DNA of 64,000 nt from Planococcus circulans. Its GTDB lineage: Bacteria > Bacillota > Bacilli > Bacillales_A > Planococcaceae. The DNA is taken from contig NZ_JAIQCL010000002.1 in assembly GCF_020023385.1 (NCBI RefSeq), positions 124,001 to 188,000 on the forward strand. Direction: 5' to 3'. The stretch's first letter is position 1. The number at the start of each line of letters is the position of its first letter. Positions 16,631 through 25,920 of the stretch are shown in pieces. The position numbers and the translations under genes were made by a program. The notes under the pieces are model-generated. The model searched no databases. It was not told where the DNA came from and was given only the letters and a program-made list of their open reading frames with translations.

Positions 16631-17578
16631 ATGAGGGAGCAATCAACGAAAAAAGGTGAATTGGATCTTCCAGTGAGCTTGCGCTATAAAGAGACCAAAC
16701 GCCAGAAAACCGGTGTCTTTTTCAGAAGGAAAGTTGGTTGGCTATTTGTCATTATCTCAATCATCGCCATCAGCATCTTTAACTTCTATCCGATGGTTCA
16801 AGCCTTTCTCCTATCTTTTCAATCGGGGATGGGCGCGAACCTGGAATATGTGGGCTTTGATAACTGGCAGCGGTTGTTCGGCGATCCGACATTTATCGCA
16901 GCACTGACCAATACATCCATTTACCTGCTTATCCAAGTGCCATTGATGATTGTATTGGCATTATTCTTCTCCGTATTGCTGAATGACCCGAAATTGAAAT
17001 TCAAAGGGTTTTTCAGAATCGCGATTTTCTTGCCTTGTGTCACTTCATTGGTTGCCTATTCGGTCGTCTTTAAATACTTGTTCGGCATCGATGGCATCAT
17101 CAACCAATTCCTGCTCAATTTCGGTTTCATCTCGCAGACGATTAACTTTTTAGCCGATCCGTTTTGGGCGAAAGTCGTCATCATCCTGGCGATTACATGG
17201 AGATGGACGGGCTATAACATGATTTTCTATCTGGCGGCTTTGCAGAACGTCGATAAGTCGATTTACGAAGCGGCAAGAATCGACGGAGCCAACTCCATCC
17301 AGCAGTTTTTCCAAATCACCGTTCCGATGCTGAAGCCGATTATTTTGTTCACGTCGATCACATCCACGATCGGTACCTTGCAGATCTTTGATGAAATCGT
17401 CAACATCACCAACGGCGGACCCGGAAATGCAACGATTTCGATTTCGCAATACATCTACAACCTTTCTTTCGAATACACGCCTGACTTCGGTTATGCGTCA
17501 ACCGTTTCCTACGTCATCGTAATTTTAGTGGTAATCCTTTCGATTATTCAATTCAGAGTGGCGGGTGAGAAAAAATGA
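16631..17578 (+). CDS. CUT1 sugar ABC transporter permease (MalF type)
   Basis: About 315 aa with six membrane helices and the EAA loop EAARIDGANSIQQFFQITVPMLKPI near residues 210-235, the contact for the ATPase. AGGAGG at 16615-16620 is only 1 nt from ATG 16622 but 10 nt from ATG 16631, so the latter is preferred. The N-terminus is cytosolic and charged (QSTKKGELDLP). It ends in a 4-bp overlap with the next permease, showing coupling. Confidence 0.9.
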   Translation: MREQSTKKGELDLPVSLRYKETKRQKTGVFFRRKVGWLFVIISIIAISIFNFYPMVQAFLLSFQSGMGANLEYVGFDNWQRLFGDPTFIAALTNTSIYLLIQVPLMIVLALFFSVLLNDPKLKFKGFFRIAIFLPCVTSLVAYSVVFKYLFGIDGIINQFLLNFGFISQTINFLADPFWAKVVIILAITWRWTGYNMIFYLAALQNVDKSIYEAARIDGANSIQQFFQITVPMLKPIILFTSITSTIGTLQIFDEIVNITNGGPGNATISISQYIYNLSFEYTPDFGYASTVSYVIVILVVILSIIQFRVAGEKK

Positions 17579-18402
17579 AAAAACTACAACGAATCTTCAT
17601 TTACACGTTTCTAAGCCTCGCAGCCATTGTTTCCATTTTCCCTTTCCTTTGGATGCTTGTCAGCATCACCAATAAATCGGTCGATGTGACGCAAGGACGC
17701 TTGTTGCCGGGGACGCATTTGATCGAAAACATGAAGACTTTATTTGCGACCGTGGATATTGTTCCGGCTTTAATCAACTCAGCCATCATTGCGATCATCA
17801 CGACAATTTTGACGCTGTTGTTGGCATCGCTTGCGGGCTACGGTTTTGAGATTCACCGCAGCCGAGGAAAAGACATCGTCTTCACCATCTTGCTGTTGTC
17901 GATGATGATTCCGTTTGCGGCGATCATGGTTCCCTTGTACCGCATGTTCGGCAGCATCAGCGACACCGCACCGTTCATTGGAATTGACTCACTCGGTGCC
18001 GTCATTTTGCCGACCGCGACCACCGCGTTCTTTATCTTTTTCTTCCGGCAGAACACGAAGATGTTCCCGAAAGATCTGGTGGAAGCGGGCCGGATTGATG
18101 GTTTGAGTGAGATCGGCGTTTTCTTCCGCATTTATATGCCGACGATGAAAACGACATATGCAGCAGCGGCGATCATTTCGTTCATGAACAGCTGGAACAA
18201 CTATTTGTGGCCGTTGGTCATTCTGCAATCACCTGAAAAAAGAACGATTCCGTTGCTGATTTCAAATTTAGGGTCGAGCTATTCACCAGATTACGGCGTG
18301 ATCATGTCAGCGATCGTCATCGCAACATTGCCGACTGCTCTCGTATTCTTCCTCATGCAGAAGCATTTTGTTGCGGGAATGATGGGGTCGGTTAAGGGTT
18401 AA
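17575..18402 (+). CDS. CUT1 sugar ABC transporter permease (MalG type)
   Basis: 275 aa, six membrane helices, EAA loop VEAGRIDGLSEIGVFFRIYMPTMK at about residues 172-195. Starts at the ATGA overlap with the previous permease. The C-terminus FVAGMMGSVKG is the usual MalG-family ending. Together with the binding protein at 15221 it forms the importer for the galactosidase substrates. The 370 bp that follow are repeats, not a terminator, so read-through into the alpha-galactosidase gene is plausible. Confidence 0.92.
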   Translation: MKKLQRIFIYTFLSLAAIVSIFPFLWMLVSITNKSVDVTQGRLLPGTHLIENMKTLFATVDIVPALINSAIIAIITTILTLLLASLAGYGFEIHRSRGKDIVFTILLLSMMIPFAAIMVPLYRMFGSISDTAPFIGIDSLGAVILPTATTAFFIFFFRQNTKMFPKDLVEAGRIDGLSEIGVFFRIYMPTMKTTYAAAAIISFMNSWNNYLWPLVILQSPEKRTIPLLISNLGSSYSPDYGVIMSAIVIATLPTALVFFLMQKHFVAGMMGSVKG

Positions 18403-18435
18403 ATAGTAGTCAGTTGTCTCCAATTAGTAGCTGGG

Positions 18436-18571
18436 TATTGCTTTTATACGCCGCTTCGGTCGCTTTGGGCACAGCTCCCGCAAGAAGCCAGGAAGAGCAC
18501 CTGTCTTCTTGCTTCGCTCAGCCCTGGGACGCGCCGGCGCTAATTAGTTTATGTAATAAAAGCAACAATAC
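18436..18571. repeat. Intergenic repeat element A (copy 1)
   Basis: Bounded by imperfect inverted ends TATTGCTTTTA/TAAAAGCAACAATA. The interior is GC-rich with internal dyads (CCGCAAGAAGCCAGGAAG...CTTCTTGCTTCG) and ends GACGCGCCGGCGCT. A related copy lies at 20998. Confidence 0.85.
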
Positions 18572-18597
18572 TTTTCTACTACTAAATATTTAGATAT

Positions 18598-18712
18598 GGA
18601 GCAAAACAGCGGAGACGCCTGCGGGGTAGCGAGACAGCCGAGACCCCGCAAGGAGCGAAGCGCCTGAGGAGGCTTGGCGCTCGCCCGCGGCAAGCGCAGC
18701 TGTTTTGCGGAA
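18598..18712. repeat. Intergenic repeat element B (copy 1)
   Basis: Inverted ends AGCAAAACAGC/GCTGTTTTGC enclose GGAGACGCCTGCGGGGTAGCG...CCCCGCAAGGAGCGAAGCGCC. This is the widespread Bacillales palindromic element with cores like GACTCCTGCGGG...GACCCCGCAGG, as I recall it from many genomes. Second copy at 21144. Confidence 0.85.
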
Positions 18713-18769
18713 TATCGTCATGCAAAATTGCAAACATCAACTTCTATAACTTTAAGTAGGAGGTAAATT

Positions 18770-20980
18770 GTGCCGATTTTATATAACGAGTCCACACGTG
18801 AGTTTCATCTGCAAACCGAGAAAACGAGTTATATCTTCAGCGTTTTGGAAAACAGTCAGTTGGGCCAGCTTTATTATGGAAAGAAGCTGCGTCATCGTGA
18901 GTCGTTCCAGCGCTTGTTTCATATCGAGGCTACCCCGAATACCGCTTGCGTCAATGAAGGCGATCTGGTTTTTTCGCTGGATGTGATCAAACAGGAATAC
19001 CCGGCGTATGGTACGTCGGATTTCCGGGAGCCGGCGTATCAGGTGCTGCAGCAAGGCGGCAGCCGCATCACCAATTTTGTGTACCAGGACCACCAGATCT
19101 TTAAAGGGAAAAAGAAGCTGAAAGGGTTGCCGGCCACTTATGTGGAGGATGAAAATGAGGCAACCACTTTGGAGATTTTTTTATACGATCGAGAAATTGA
19201 TGTGGAAGTCCGGCTTTCATATACGATTTTTGAAGAATTGAATGCGATTGCCCGATCTGTCCAGTTTATCAATCACGGGCAGGCGGATGTGAATTTGACG
19301 CGGGTGATGAGCGTCAGCATCGATTTGCCGGATTCGGATTTTGAGATGGTGCAGCTGTCGGGATCGTGGGCAAGGGAGCGGCATGTTAAAAACCGCAAAC
19401 TGGTTCCCGGCATCCAAAGTATCGCCAGTACAAGAGGAACGAGCAGTGCCCAGCACAATCCGTTTCTTGCGCTGAAACGTCCAGCGACGACAGAACACCA
19501 AGGCGAAGTGTACGGCGTAAGTTTGGTCTACAGCGGCAATTTCCTGGCGCAGGTGGAAGTGGATCATTTTGACGTAACGCGCATGATGATCGGCATCAAC
19601 CCGTTTGATTTTAATTGGCTATTGGAAAGCGGCGAGGCGTTCCAAACGCCGGAAGTGGTCATGGTGTATTCAGCGGATGGCCTGAATGACATGAGCCAGA
19701 CTTTCCATAAATTGTATCGGACCCGCTTGGCGCGTGGAAAATGGCGCGATCAGGAACGTCCGGTGCTGATCAACAACTGGGAAGCGACGTATTTCGATTT
19801 TGATGAGACGAAAATTTTTGAGCTCGCCAAATCATCCAAAGAGCTCGGTGTAGAGCTTTTTGTTCTGGACGATGGCTGGTTCGGCAAACGCGATGATGAC
19901 ACCACATCCTTAGGCGATTGGTTTGAAGACAAGCGCAAACTTCCGAACGGCATCACCCAATTGGCAAAAGATATTACCGGTTTGGGGATGGAGTTCGGTT
20001 TATGGTTTGAACCGGAGATGGTTTCAAAAGCAAGTGAGCTGTACAAAACCCATCCCGATTGGGTGATCCACGTTCCAAACCGCAAGATGTCGCATGGCCG
20101 AAACCAGTTCGTTCTCGATTTCTCGAGACAGGAAGTTGTGGATTTTATTCACAGCTTAATGGCAGACGTGTTGCGGGATGCACCGATTTCATATGTGAAA
20201 TGGGACATGAACCGCTACATGACGGAAATCGGTTCTTTGGAATTGCCGGCAAACCGCCAGCGGGAAGTGGCGCACCGTTACATCCTGGGCGTTTATTCCT
20301 TATATGAACGGCTGACGGCGGAATTTCCACATGTCTTGTTCGAGTCCTGTGCGGGAGGCGGCAGCCGGTTCGATCCGGGCTTGCTGCATTATGCGCCGCA
20401 AGGGTGGACGAGCGATGACACCGATGCGGTTGAACGCCTGAAGATCCAATACGGCACTTCGCTGGTGTATCCCATCAGCTCGATGGGCGCGCACGTATCC
20501 GCCGTACCAAACCACCAAGTGGGACGGATCACGAGCCTCGAAACACGGGCAAACGTCGCGTACTTTGGCGCTTTTGGCTACGAACTCGATGTGACGATGA
20601 TGACGAATGAAGAAAAAGAAGACGTGAAGGAGCAAATCGCTTTTTACAAAGAAAACCGCTCCCTGATTCAGCAAGGGCAATTTTACCGAATCGAAAGCCC
20701 GTTCGCGGAAGATGGCAATCAAACCAGTTGGATGGTGGTTTCAGAAGACCAGAACGAGGCGATACTTGGTCATTACCAAGTGCTGGCGAAGCCAAATCCA
20801 GGGTTTACCCGGATATTCTTCAAAGGCTTGAATCCGGAATTCGAATACGGAATCGATGGAATCGACGCCACCTTCTACGGCGACGAACTGATGGGCGCAG
20901 GCCTGCAGCTGAACCGTTACCGCAGGAATGAACATCCGGCAGACTTTTCTTCTGTTGTTTATAAATTAAAGCGAGTGTAG
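18770..20980 (+). CDS. Alpha-galactosidase, GH36
   Basis: 736 aa, full length for GH36. N-terminal beta-sandwich (about 1-330), a (beta/alpha)8 barrel with VLDDGWFGKRDDD, nucleophile Asp479 in VKWDMNR and acid/base Asp549 in WTSDDTDAVERL (a 70-residue gap, the same as I recall for Geobacillus AgaA), then a C-terminal beta domain. No signal peptide, so it cleaves imported alpha-1,6-galactosides (raffinose/melibiose type) in the cytosol. GTG start with TAGGAGG 7 nt upstream. Repeat pairs A-B flank the gene on both sides. Confidence 0.95.
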   Translation: MPILYNESTREFHLQTEKTSYIFSVLENSQLGQLYYGKKLRHRESFQRLFHIEATPNTACVNEGDLVFSLDVIKQEYPAYGTSDFREPAYQVLQQGGSRITNFVYQDHQIFKGKKKLKGLPATYVEDENEATTLEIFLYDREIDVEVRLSYTIFEELNAIARSVQFINHGQADVNLTRVMSVSIDLPDSDFEMVQLSGSWARERHVKNRKLVPGIQSIASTRGTSSAQHNPFLALKRPATTEHQGEVYGVSLVYSGNFLAQVEVDHFDVTRMMIGINPFDFNWLLESGEAFQTPEVVMVYSADGLNDMSQTFHKLYRTRLARGKWRDQERPVLINNWEATYFDFDETKIFELAKSSKELGVELFVLDDGWFGKRDDDTTSLGDWFEDKRKLPNGITQLAKDITGLGMEFGLWFEPEMVSKASELYKTHPDWVIHVPNRKMSHGRNQFVLDFSRQEVVDFIHSLMADVLRDAPISYVKWDMNRYMTEIGSLELPANRQREVAHRYILGVYSLYERLTAEFPHVLFESCAGGGSRFDPGLLHYAPQGWTSDDTDAVERLKIQYGTSLVYPISSMGAHVSAVPNHQVGRITSLETRANVAYFGAFGYELDVTMMTNEEKEDVKEQIAFYKENRSLIQQGQFYRIESPFAEDGNQTSWMVVSEDQNEAILGHYQVLAKPNPGFTRIFFKGLNPEFEYGIDGIDATFYGDELMGAGLQLNRYRRNEHPADFSSVVYKLKRV

Positions 20981-20997
20981 TGGTGTTGAGTTCTAAT

Positions 20998-21095
20998 GCC
21001 GCGCCGGACGCTTTGGGCATAGCTTCCGCAAGAAGCCAGGAAAACCATCTGTCTTCGTGCTTCGCTTAGCCCGTGGACGCGCCGGCGCTGGATAA
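20998..21095. repeat. Intergenic repeat element A (copy 2)
   Basis: GCCGGACGCTTTGGGCATAG...CCGCAAGAAGCCAGG...GACGCGCCGGCGCT aligns with the 18436 element at most positions. It begins just after the alpha-galactosidase stop. Confidence 0.82.
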
Positions 21096-21143
21096 CTGTA
21101 AAAAATAAGTAGCAACTTTGTTTCTGTTGATTCTACCTAAAGA

Positions 21144-21258
21144 TATGGAGTAAACAGTGGAGACTCCAGCGGGATAGCGAAGTGCCGAAATCCACTCGGG
21201 CGCAAGCACGAGTTAGTTCGGCGCAAGCCCGCAGGAAAGCGGAACTGTTTACGGAATA
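21144..21258. repeat. Intergenic repeat element B (copy 2)
   Basis: Inverted ends GTAAACAGT/ACTGTTTAC enclose GGAGACTCCAGCGGGATAGCG and GCCCGCAGGAAAGCGG. Same order and spacing relative to element A as at 18598. Confidence 0.82.
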
Positions 21259-21304
21259 TCAGTAGCGAAAATCCATCATCTCAACTTACATAGGAGGCGT
21301 CGAC

Positions 21305-23029
21305 GTGCTGACTGCTAAAAACGATTCGTTTTATTTTGAGGGCGAGCCTTTCCAGATCTTGTCGGGTGGGATGCATTACTTCCGTACAGTGCCGGAGCAT
21401 TGGGAAGACCGCTTGCTGAAATTGAAGGCTTTGGGGCTGAATACGGTCGAAACCTACATCCCATGGAATTTCCATGAGCCGAAAAAAGGCCAGTTCCACT
21501 TTTCCGGAATGGCGGATATCGAACGCTTTATCGAGCTGGCGCATGCTGTAGGACTCTATGTGATCCTGCGTCCATCGCCGTATATATGTGCGGAATGGGA
21601 AATGGGCGGATTGCCGTCCTGGCTGTTGAAACACAAAAGCCTGGTCATGCGAAGCAGCCACCGGTCTTTCCTGAAGCACGTGGAAGATTATTTTGCGGAG
21701 TTGCTGCCGAAGTTCAAAAAGCACCTGTATCAAAACGGCGGTCCGGTCATCGCCATGCAGATCGAAAATGAATATGGTGCGTATGGCAACGATTTGGCTT
21801 ACCTTGACTTCTATCGAGAACAATACAAAATGCACGAACTCGATACTTTCCTGTTCACTTCAGACGGTCCGGACTTCATCAAGCAAGGCTCGTTGCCGGA
21901 TGTCACGACGACGCTGAACTTTGGTTCGCGTGTGGACGAGTCGTTTGATGCGCTGGAAGCCTTCAAGCCGGGCTCACCGAAAATGGTGGCGGAGTTCTGG
22001 ATTGGCTGGTTTGATTATTGGACCGGAGAACATACGGTGCGGAGCGGGGACGATGTGGCTGCGGTCTTTAAGGAAATCATGGACAAGAACATTTCCGTGA
22101 ATTTCTACATGTTCCACGGCGGCACGAACTTCGGCTTCATGAACGGCGCCAACCATTACGACATCTATTACCCGACGATCACCAGCTATGATTACGACAG
22201 CTTGCTGACGGAGGGCGGCGCAATCACCGGGAAATACAAGGCGGTCAAGAAAGTCTTGAGCGAGTTTAGGGAAGTGCCTGCGGATTTTGAAGAGAGCCCA
22301 TCGGCGAAAACTTACGGAAACGTCGAACTTTCAGAGGTGGTCAGTTTGTTCGATGTCCTGGATGATATCAGCGGAAAAGTCGAGCACATTGTGCCGCTGG
22401 CGATGGAAGACATTGACCAGGCATACGGCTACACCCTTTACCGCACGACCGTCAATCGCCAAGGCGAAATGAAGTTCGATTCAAGCAATATCCGGGACCG
22501 TGGGTTTATTTACGTCAACGGCCGTTACATCACCACCACCTATATCAACGATACCGAAAAAATGGTGACAGTGGATTTCCCGGACACCGTAAACACACTG
22601 GAGATTCTGGTGGAGAACATGGGACGGGCCAATTACGGGGAACATTTGACCGACCCGAAAGGCTTGATCAAAAACCTCTGGCTCGGCGAACAGTATTTCT
22701 TCCACTGGGAAATGTTCAAAATCGAGATGGACCGGCTGCCTGAGGCTTATGAACTGAGCGGGGAAGAGCGATTCCCGAAATTCTTCCGTGGTTTCTTCGA
22801 TGCGGCGGAAGGACTGGATACTTATATCGATACGCACGGTTTTACGAAAGGCAATGTCTTCATCAACGGCTTTAATCTGGGGCGCTACTGGAACACAGCG
22901 GGACCGCAGCAACGGCTTTACTTGCCAGGCCCGTTGCTGAAAAAGGAAAACAATGAAATCGTCGTGCTGGAACTGGAGAACTCCACGACCGACCAAATCC
23001 AATTATTGGATCAGCCGAAACTGAGCTGA
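21305..23029 (+). CDS. Beta-galactosidase, GH35
   Basis: 574 aa, normal for compact bacterial GH35 enzymes. The barrel starts GGMHYFRTVPEHWEDRL. Acid/base Glu156 is in QIENEYGAYG and nucleophile Glu230 in MVAEFWIGWFDYW. Beta-sandwich domains follow with the usual GRYWN.GPQQRLYLP.P end. No signal peptide, so it acts on imported beta-galactosides. GTG start with AGGAGG 8 nt upstream. The next gene is 30 bp away, so it forms an operon with the GH42 enzyme. Confidence 0.94.
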   Translation: MLTAKNDSFYFEGEPFQILSGGMHYFRTVPEHWEDRLLKLKALGLNTVETYIPWNFHEPKKGQFHFSGMADIERFIELAHAVGLYVILRPSPYICAEWEMGGLPSWLLKHKSLVMRSSHRSFLKHVEDYFAELLPKFKKHLYQNGGPVIAMQIENEYGAYGNDLAYLDFYREQYKMHELDTFLFTSDGPDFIKQGSLPDVTTTLNFGSRVDESFDALEAFKPGSPKMVAEFWIGWFDYWTGEHTVRSGDDVAAVFKEIMDKNISVNFYMFHGGTNFGFMNGANHYDIYYPTITSYDYDSLLTEGGAITGKYKAVKKVLSEFREVPADFEESPSAKTYGNVELSEVVSLFDVLDDISGKVEHIVPLAMEDIDQAYGYTLYRTTVNRQGEMKFDSSNIRDRGFIYVNGRYITTTYINDTEKMVTVDFPDTVNTLEILVENMGRANYGEHLTDPKGLIKNLWLGEQYFFHWEMFKIEMDRLPEAYELSGEERFPKFFRGFFDAAEGLDTYIDTHGFTKGNVFINGFNLGRYWNTAGPQQRLYLPGPLLKKENNEIVVLELENSTTDQIQLLDQPKLS

Positions 23030-23059
23030 CCGAGCTTAAAATAGAAGGGATGGAATGGA

Positions 23060-25093
23060 ATGATTAACGATAAATTGCCGAAGATTTGGCACGGTGGGGA
23101 TTATAACCCCGAACAATGGGATTCGAAAGAAATCTGGGACGAAGATGTCCGGATGTTCAAACTGGCAGGGATTGATGTGGCCACGTTAAATGTCTTTTCA
23201 TGGGCATTGAATCAGCCGAATGAAGACACGTACAATTTTGACTGGCTCGATGACAAAATCAACCGCCTATACGAAAACGGCATCTACACATGCCTGGCAA
23301 CAAGCACGGCAGCCCATCCGGCATGGATGGCCAAGAAATATCCGGACGTTTTACGTGTGGACTTCTACGGCAGAAAACGCAAATTCGGCAGCCGGCATAA
23401 CTCATGCCCGAACAGCCCGACCTACCGCGAGTATTCAGAGAAAATTGCTGAGAAATTAGCGGAGCGCTACAAAGACCATCCGGCCGTTTTGATTTGGCAC
23501 GTATCCAACGAATACGGCGGCTACTGCTATTGTGACAACTGCCAGGATGCTTTCCGCGGCTGGCTGAGCGACAAATACGGCACAATCGAAAAGCTCAACA
23601 AAGCCTGGAATACCGGATTTTGGGGGCATACGTTCTACGAATGGGACGAAATCGTCGCACCGAATATGCTGAGCGAAGAACGTGAAGACAATGTCTCCGA
23701 TTTCCAAGGCATCTCACTCGATTACCGCCGGTTCCAGTCTGACAGTCTGTTGGATTGCTACAAGCTGGAATACAAGGCCATCCGCAAGCACGTGCCGACC
23801 AATATTCCGATCACCACCAACTTAATGGGCACTTACCCAATGCTGGATTACTTCAAATGGGCGAAAGAAATGGATGTCGTGTCGTGGGATAACTACCCGG
23901 CGATCGATACGCCATACAGCTACACGGCCATGACACATGATTTAATGCGCGGCTTAAAAGGCGGTCAACCGTTCATGCTGATGGAGCAGACGCCGAGCCA
24001 GCAAAACTGGCAGCCGTACAACTCCTTGAAGCGTCCAGGCGTCATGCGTTTATGGAGCTACCAGGCAATCGGCCGCGGGGCAGATACGATTCTCTACTTC
24101 CAGCTGCGCCGTTCAGTCGGTGCCTGCGAGAAATACCACGGAGCGGTCATTGAACACGTTGGACACGAAAACACGCGCGTCTTCAACGAAGTTGCGCAAC
24201 TGGGGAAAGAACTAAATCAACTATCCGATACCTTGCTTGATGCACGGGTCAACGCCAAAGTGGCGATCGTCTTCGACTGGGAAAACCGCTGGGCGACCGA
24301 ACTGTCGAGCGGGCCTTCCGTGTCGCTCGATTATGTCAATGAAGTCCATAAATACTACGACGCGCTCTATAAATTGAATGTCCAAGTCGACATGATCGGT
24401 GTTGAAGAAGATTTGACCAAATACGATGTCGTCATCGCACCGGTTCTGTATATGGTCAAAGAAGGCTACGCAGCGAAAGTCGAGAAGTTCGTCGAAAACG
24501 GCGGAACCTTCCTGACGACTTTCTTCAGCGGCATCGTCAATGAAACCGATATCGTCACACTTGGCGGATACCCTGGTGAACTGCGCAACGTCCTTGGCAT
24601 TTGGGCGGAAGAAATCGATGCGCTTCACCCGGACGAAACCAACCAAATCGTCATGAATGAAGTCCGCGGGAAAATGAGCGGCAAGTATTCATGCAACCTG
24701 CTGTTTGATTTGATCCACACAGAAGGCGCAGAAGCGGTCGCGGAATACGGTTCCGACTTCTATAAAGGCATGCCAGTGCTGACCGTCAACAAATACGGAA
24801 AAGGGAAAGCGTGGTATGTCGCGTCAAGCCCGGACGCGGAATTCCTCGTCGACTTCCTGCAGACAGTCTGCGAAGAAGCAGGCGTCGAGCCATTGCTTGC
24901 TGTACCGGACGGCGTCGAAACAACCGAACGTGTGAAAGACGACCAGAGCTACCTATTCGTGTTGAACCACAACAACGAAGAAGTCACGATCGAGCTGCAG
25001 GACAGCGCTTATAAGGAAGTGCTGACGGATGAACAAGTGAGCGGAAATCTGGTCCTGAAAGAAAAAGGCGTGTTGATTTTGGCAAAAGTGTAA
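23060..25093 (+). CDS. Beta-galactosidase, GH42
   Basis: 677 aa with the family start GGDYNPEQWDSKEIWDEDVRMF. Acid/base Glu151 (HVSNEYGGYC) and nucleophile Glu309 (MLMEQTPSQQNW). The Zn-binding cysteine set typical of GH42 is present (NSCPNS, then CYCDNC). A trimerisation domain (about 395-600) and a C-terminal beta domain follow. Intracellular. Working behind the GH36 and GH35 enzymes, it completes a set for mixed-linkage galacto-oligosaccharides. Last gene of the operon; terminator at 25115. Confidence 0.95.
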   Translation: MINDKLPKIWHGGDYNPEQWDSKEIWDEDVRMFKLAGIDVATLNVFSWALNQPNEDTYNFDWLDDKINRLYENGIYTCLATSTAAHPAWMAKKYPDVLRVDFYGRKRKFGSRHNSCPNSPTYREYSEKIAEKLAERYKDHPAVLIWHVSNEYGGYCYCDNCQDAFRGWLSDKYGTIEKLNKAWNTGFWGHTFYEWDEIVAPNMLSEEREDNVSDFQGISLDYRRFQSDSLLDCYKLEYKAIRKHVPTNIPITTNLMGTYPMLDYFKWAKEMDVVSWDNYPAIDTPYSYTAMTHDLMRGLKGGQPFMLMEQTPSQQNWQPYNSLKRPGVMRLWSYQAIGRGADTILYFQLRRSVGACEKYHGAVIEHVGHENTRVFNEVAQLGKELNQLSDTLLDARVNAKVAIVFDWENRWATELSSGPSVSLDYVNEVHKYYDALYKLNVQVDMIGVEEDLTKYDVVIAPVLYMVKEGYAAKVEKFVENGGTFLTTFFSGIVNETDIVTLGGYPGELRNVLGIWAEEIDALHPDETNQIVMNEVRGKMSGKYSCNLLFDLIHTEGAEAVAEYGSDFYKGMPVLTVNKYGKGKAWYVASSPDAEFLVDFLQTVCEEAGVEPLLAVPDGVETTERVKDDQSYLFVLNHNNEEVTIELQDSAYKEVLTDEQVSGNLVLKEKGVLILAKV

Positions 25094-25114
25094 GTAAGAT
25101 AAGTGAATAGATGA

Positions 25115-25189
25115 AGAGCCCATGTGGACTGCACTGAAATCGTTGGAGATTAATCTGACGTTGGAGGAGCGGTCCATATGGGTTTTTTA
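25115..25189 (+). terminator. Terminator of galactosidase operon
   Basis: GCCCATGTGGACTGC pairs with GCGGTCCATATGGGT across a long loop, then T6. Confidence 0.7.
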
Positions 25190-25298
25190 ACGAATAGATT
25201 TCGAGGAATTCATAAGTTTGGAGCAGGAAAACCAACCATAATTATCGAATAGAGTGCTAACTTATCTATTTGGAATAAAAGAAAGGAGAGGCGGACAG

Positions 25299-25874
25299 AT
25301 GAAGAAGGTAGGGAAGCTCATTTACGTGAGTGCTGCTTTATTGCTGTTGGCTGGCTGTGGTGAAGAAGATGCACCGATCATGGATGCTTCAAAAGCGCGG
25401 GGCGAACCGGAGGAAATGCCATTGGAAGAGGGAGGAAAAGAAGACGCAACAGATGAAGCGATTACAGATGAAGCTGCTTCCGGTTCAGGCGAAGATGCCT
25501 TATCGGAGTATTCCAGCGAGCAGATCGAGTACGCCAGAGTGTGGCGGCAGCTCGGGCCGAACCAGGAGATAGACGGCTTGTACGTCCAGCAAATCCCGGA
25601 AGGCACGCCGCTGAATCCGGACGATGACACAAGCGCCGCTTATCCGGAACCTGTCATCCAGCTCGCCGGATCGCGTTTGGTGGACGGTTCCGTGACCTAC
25701 AGCAGCAATGGAGATGGGACGATCAATGTGTACAATGTGCCGCTGCGTTGGGATGGCGAGTATCCTGCGGGTGAAGAGTTTTATAACGACATGATTGAAA
25801 ATACGGAGGTGGTCGAGATAGAGCCAGGGGAGGATGAAGAAGTGATTCGGCTGATTGAGCTGATTGAAGATTAG
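25299..25874 (+). CDS. Hypothetical lipoprotein
   Basis: 191 aa. Type II signal peptide with lipobox LLAGC; an acidic disordered linker (about 25-80, Glu/Asp/Ala-rich); and a folded C-terminal part (EYARVWRQLGPNQEIDGLYVQQIPEGTPLNP...YPEPVIQLAGSRLVDGSVTYSSNGDGTINVYNVPLRW). I believe that part is conserved in Bacilli and Lactobacillales lipoproteins of unknown function. ATG 25299 has AAGGAGAGG 8 nt upstream. A short decayed stretch resembling its end (GEEFYND) occurs at about 32208. Confidence 0.8.
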   Translation: MKKVGKLIYVSAALLLLAGCGEEDAPIMDASKARGEPEEMPLEEGGKEDATDEAITDEAASGSGEDALSEYSSEQIEYARVWRQLGPNQEIDGLYVQQIPEGTPLNPDDDTSAAYPEPVIQLAGSRLVDGSVTYSSNGDGTINVYNVPLRWDGEYPAGEEFYNDMIENTEVVEIEPGEDEEVIRLIELIED

Positions 25875-25920
25875 CCGTGAAAAATCTTTCCTAAGTAAGC
25901 TTGTTTTAAGGAGGGCCAAT

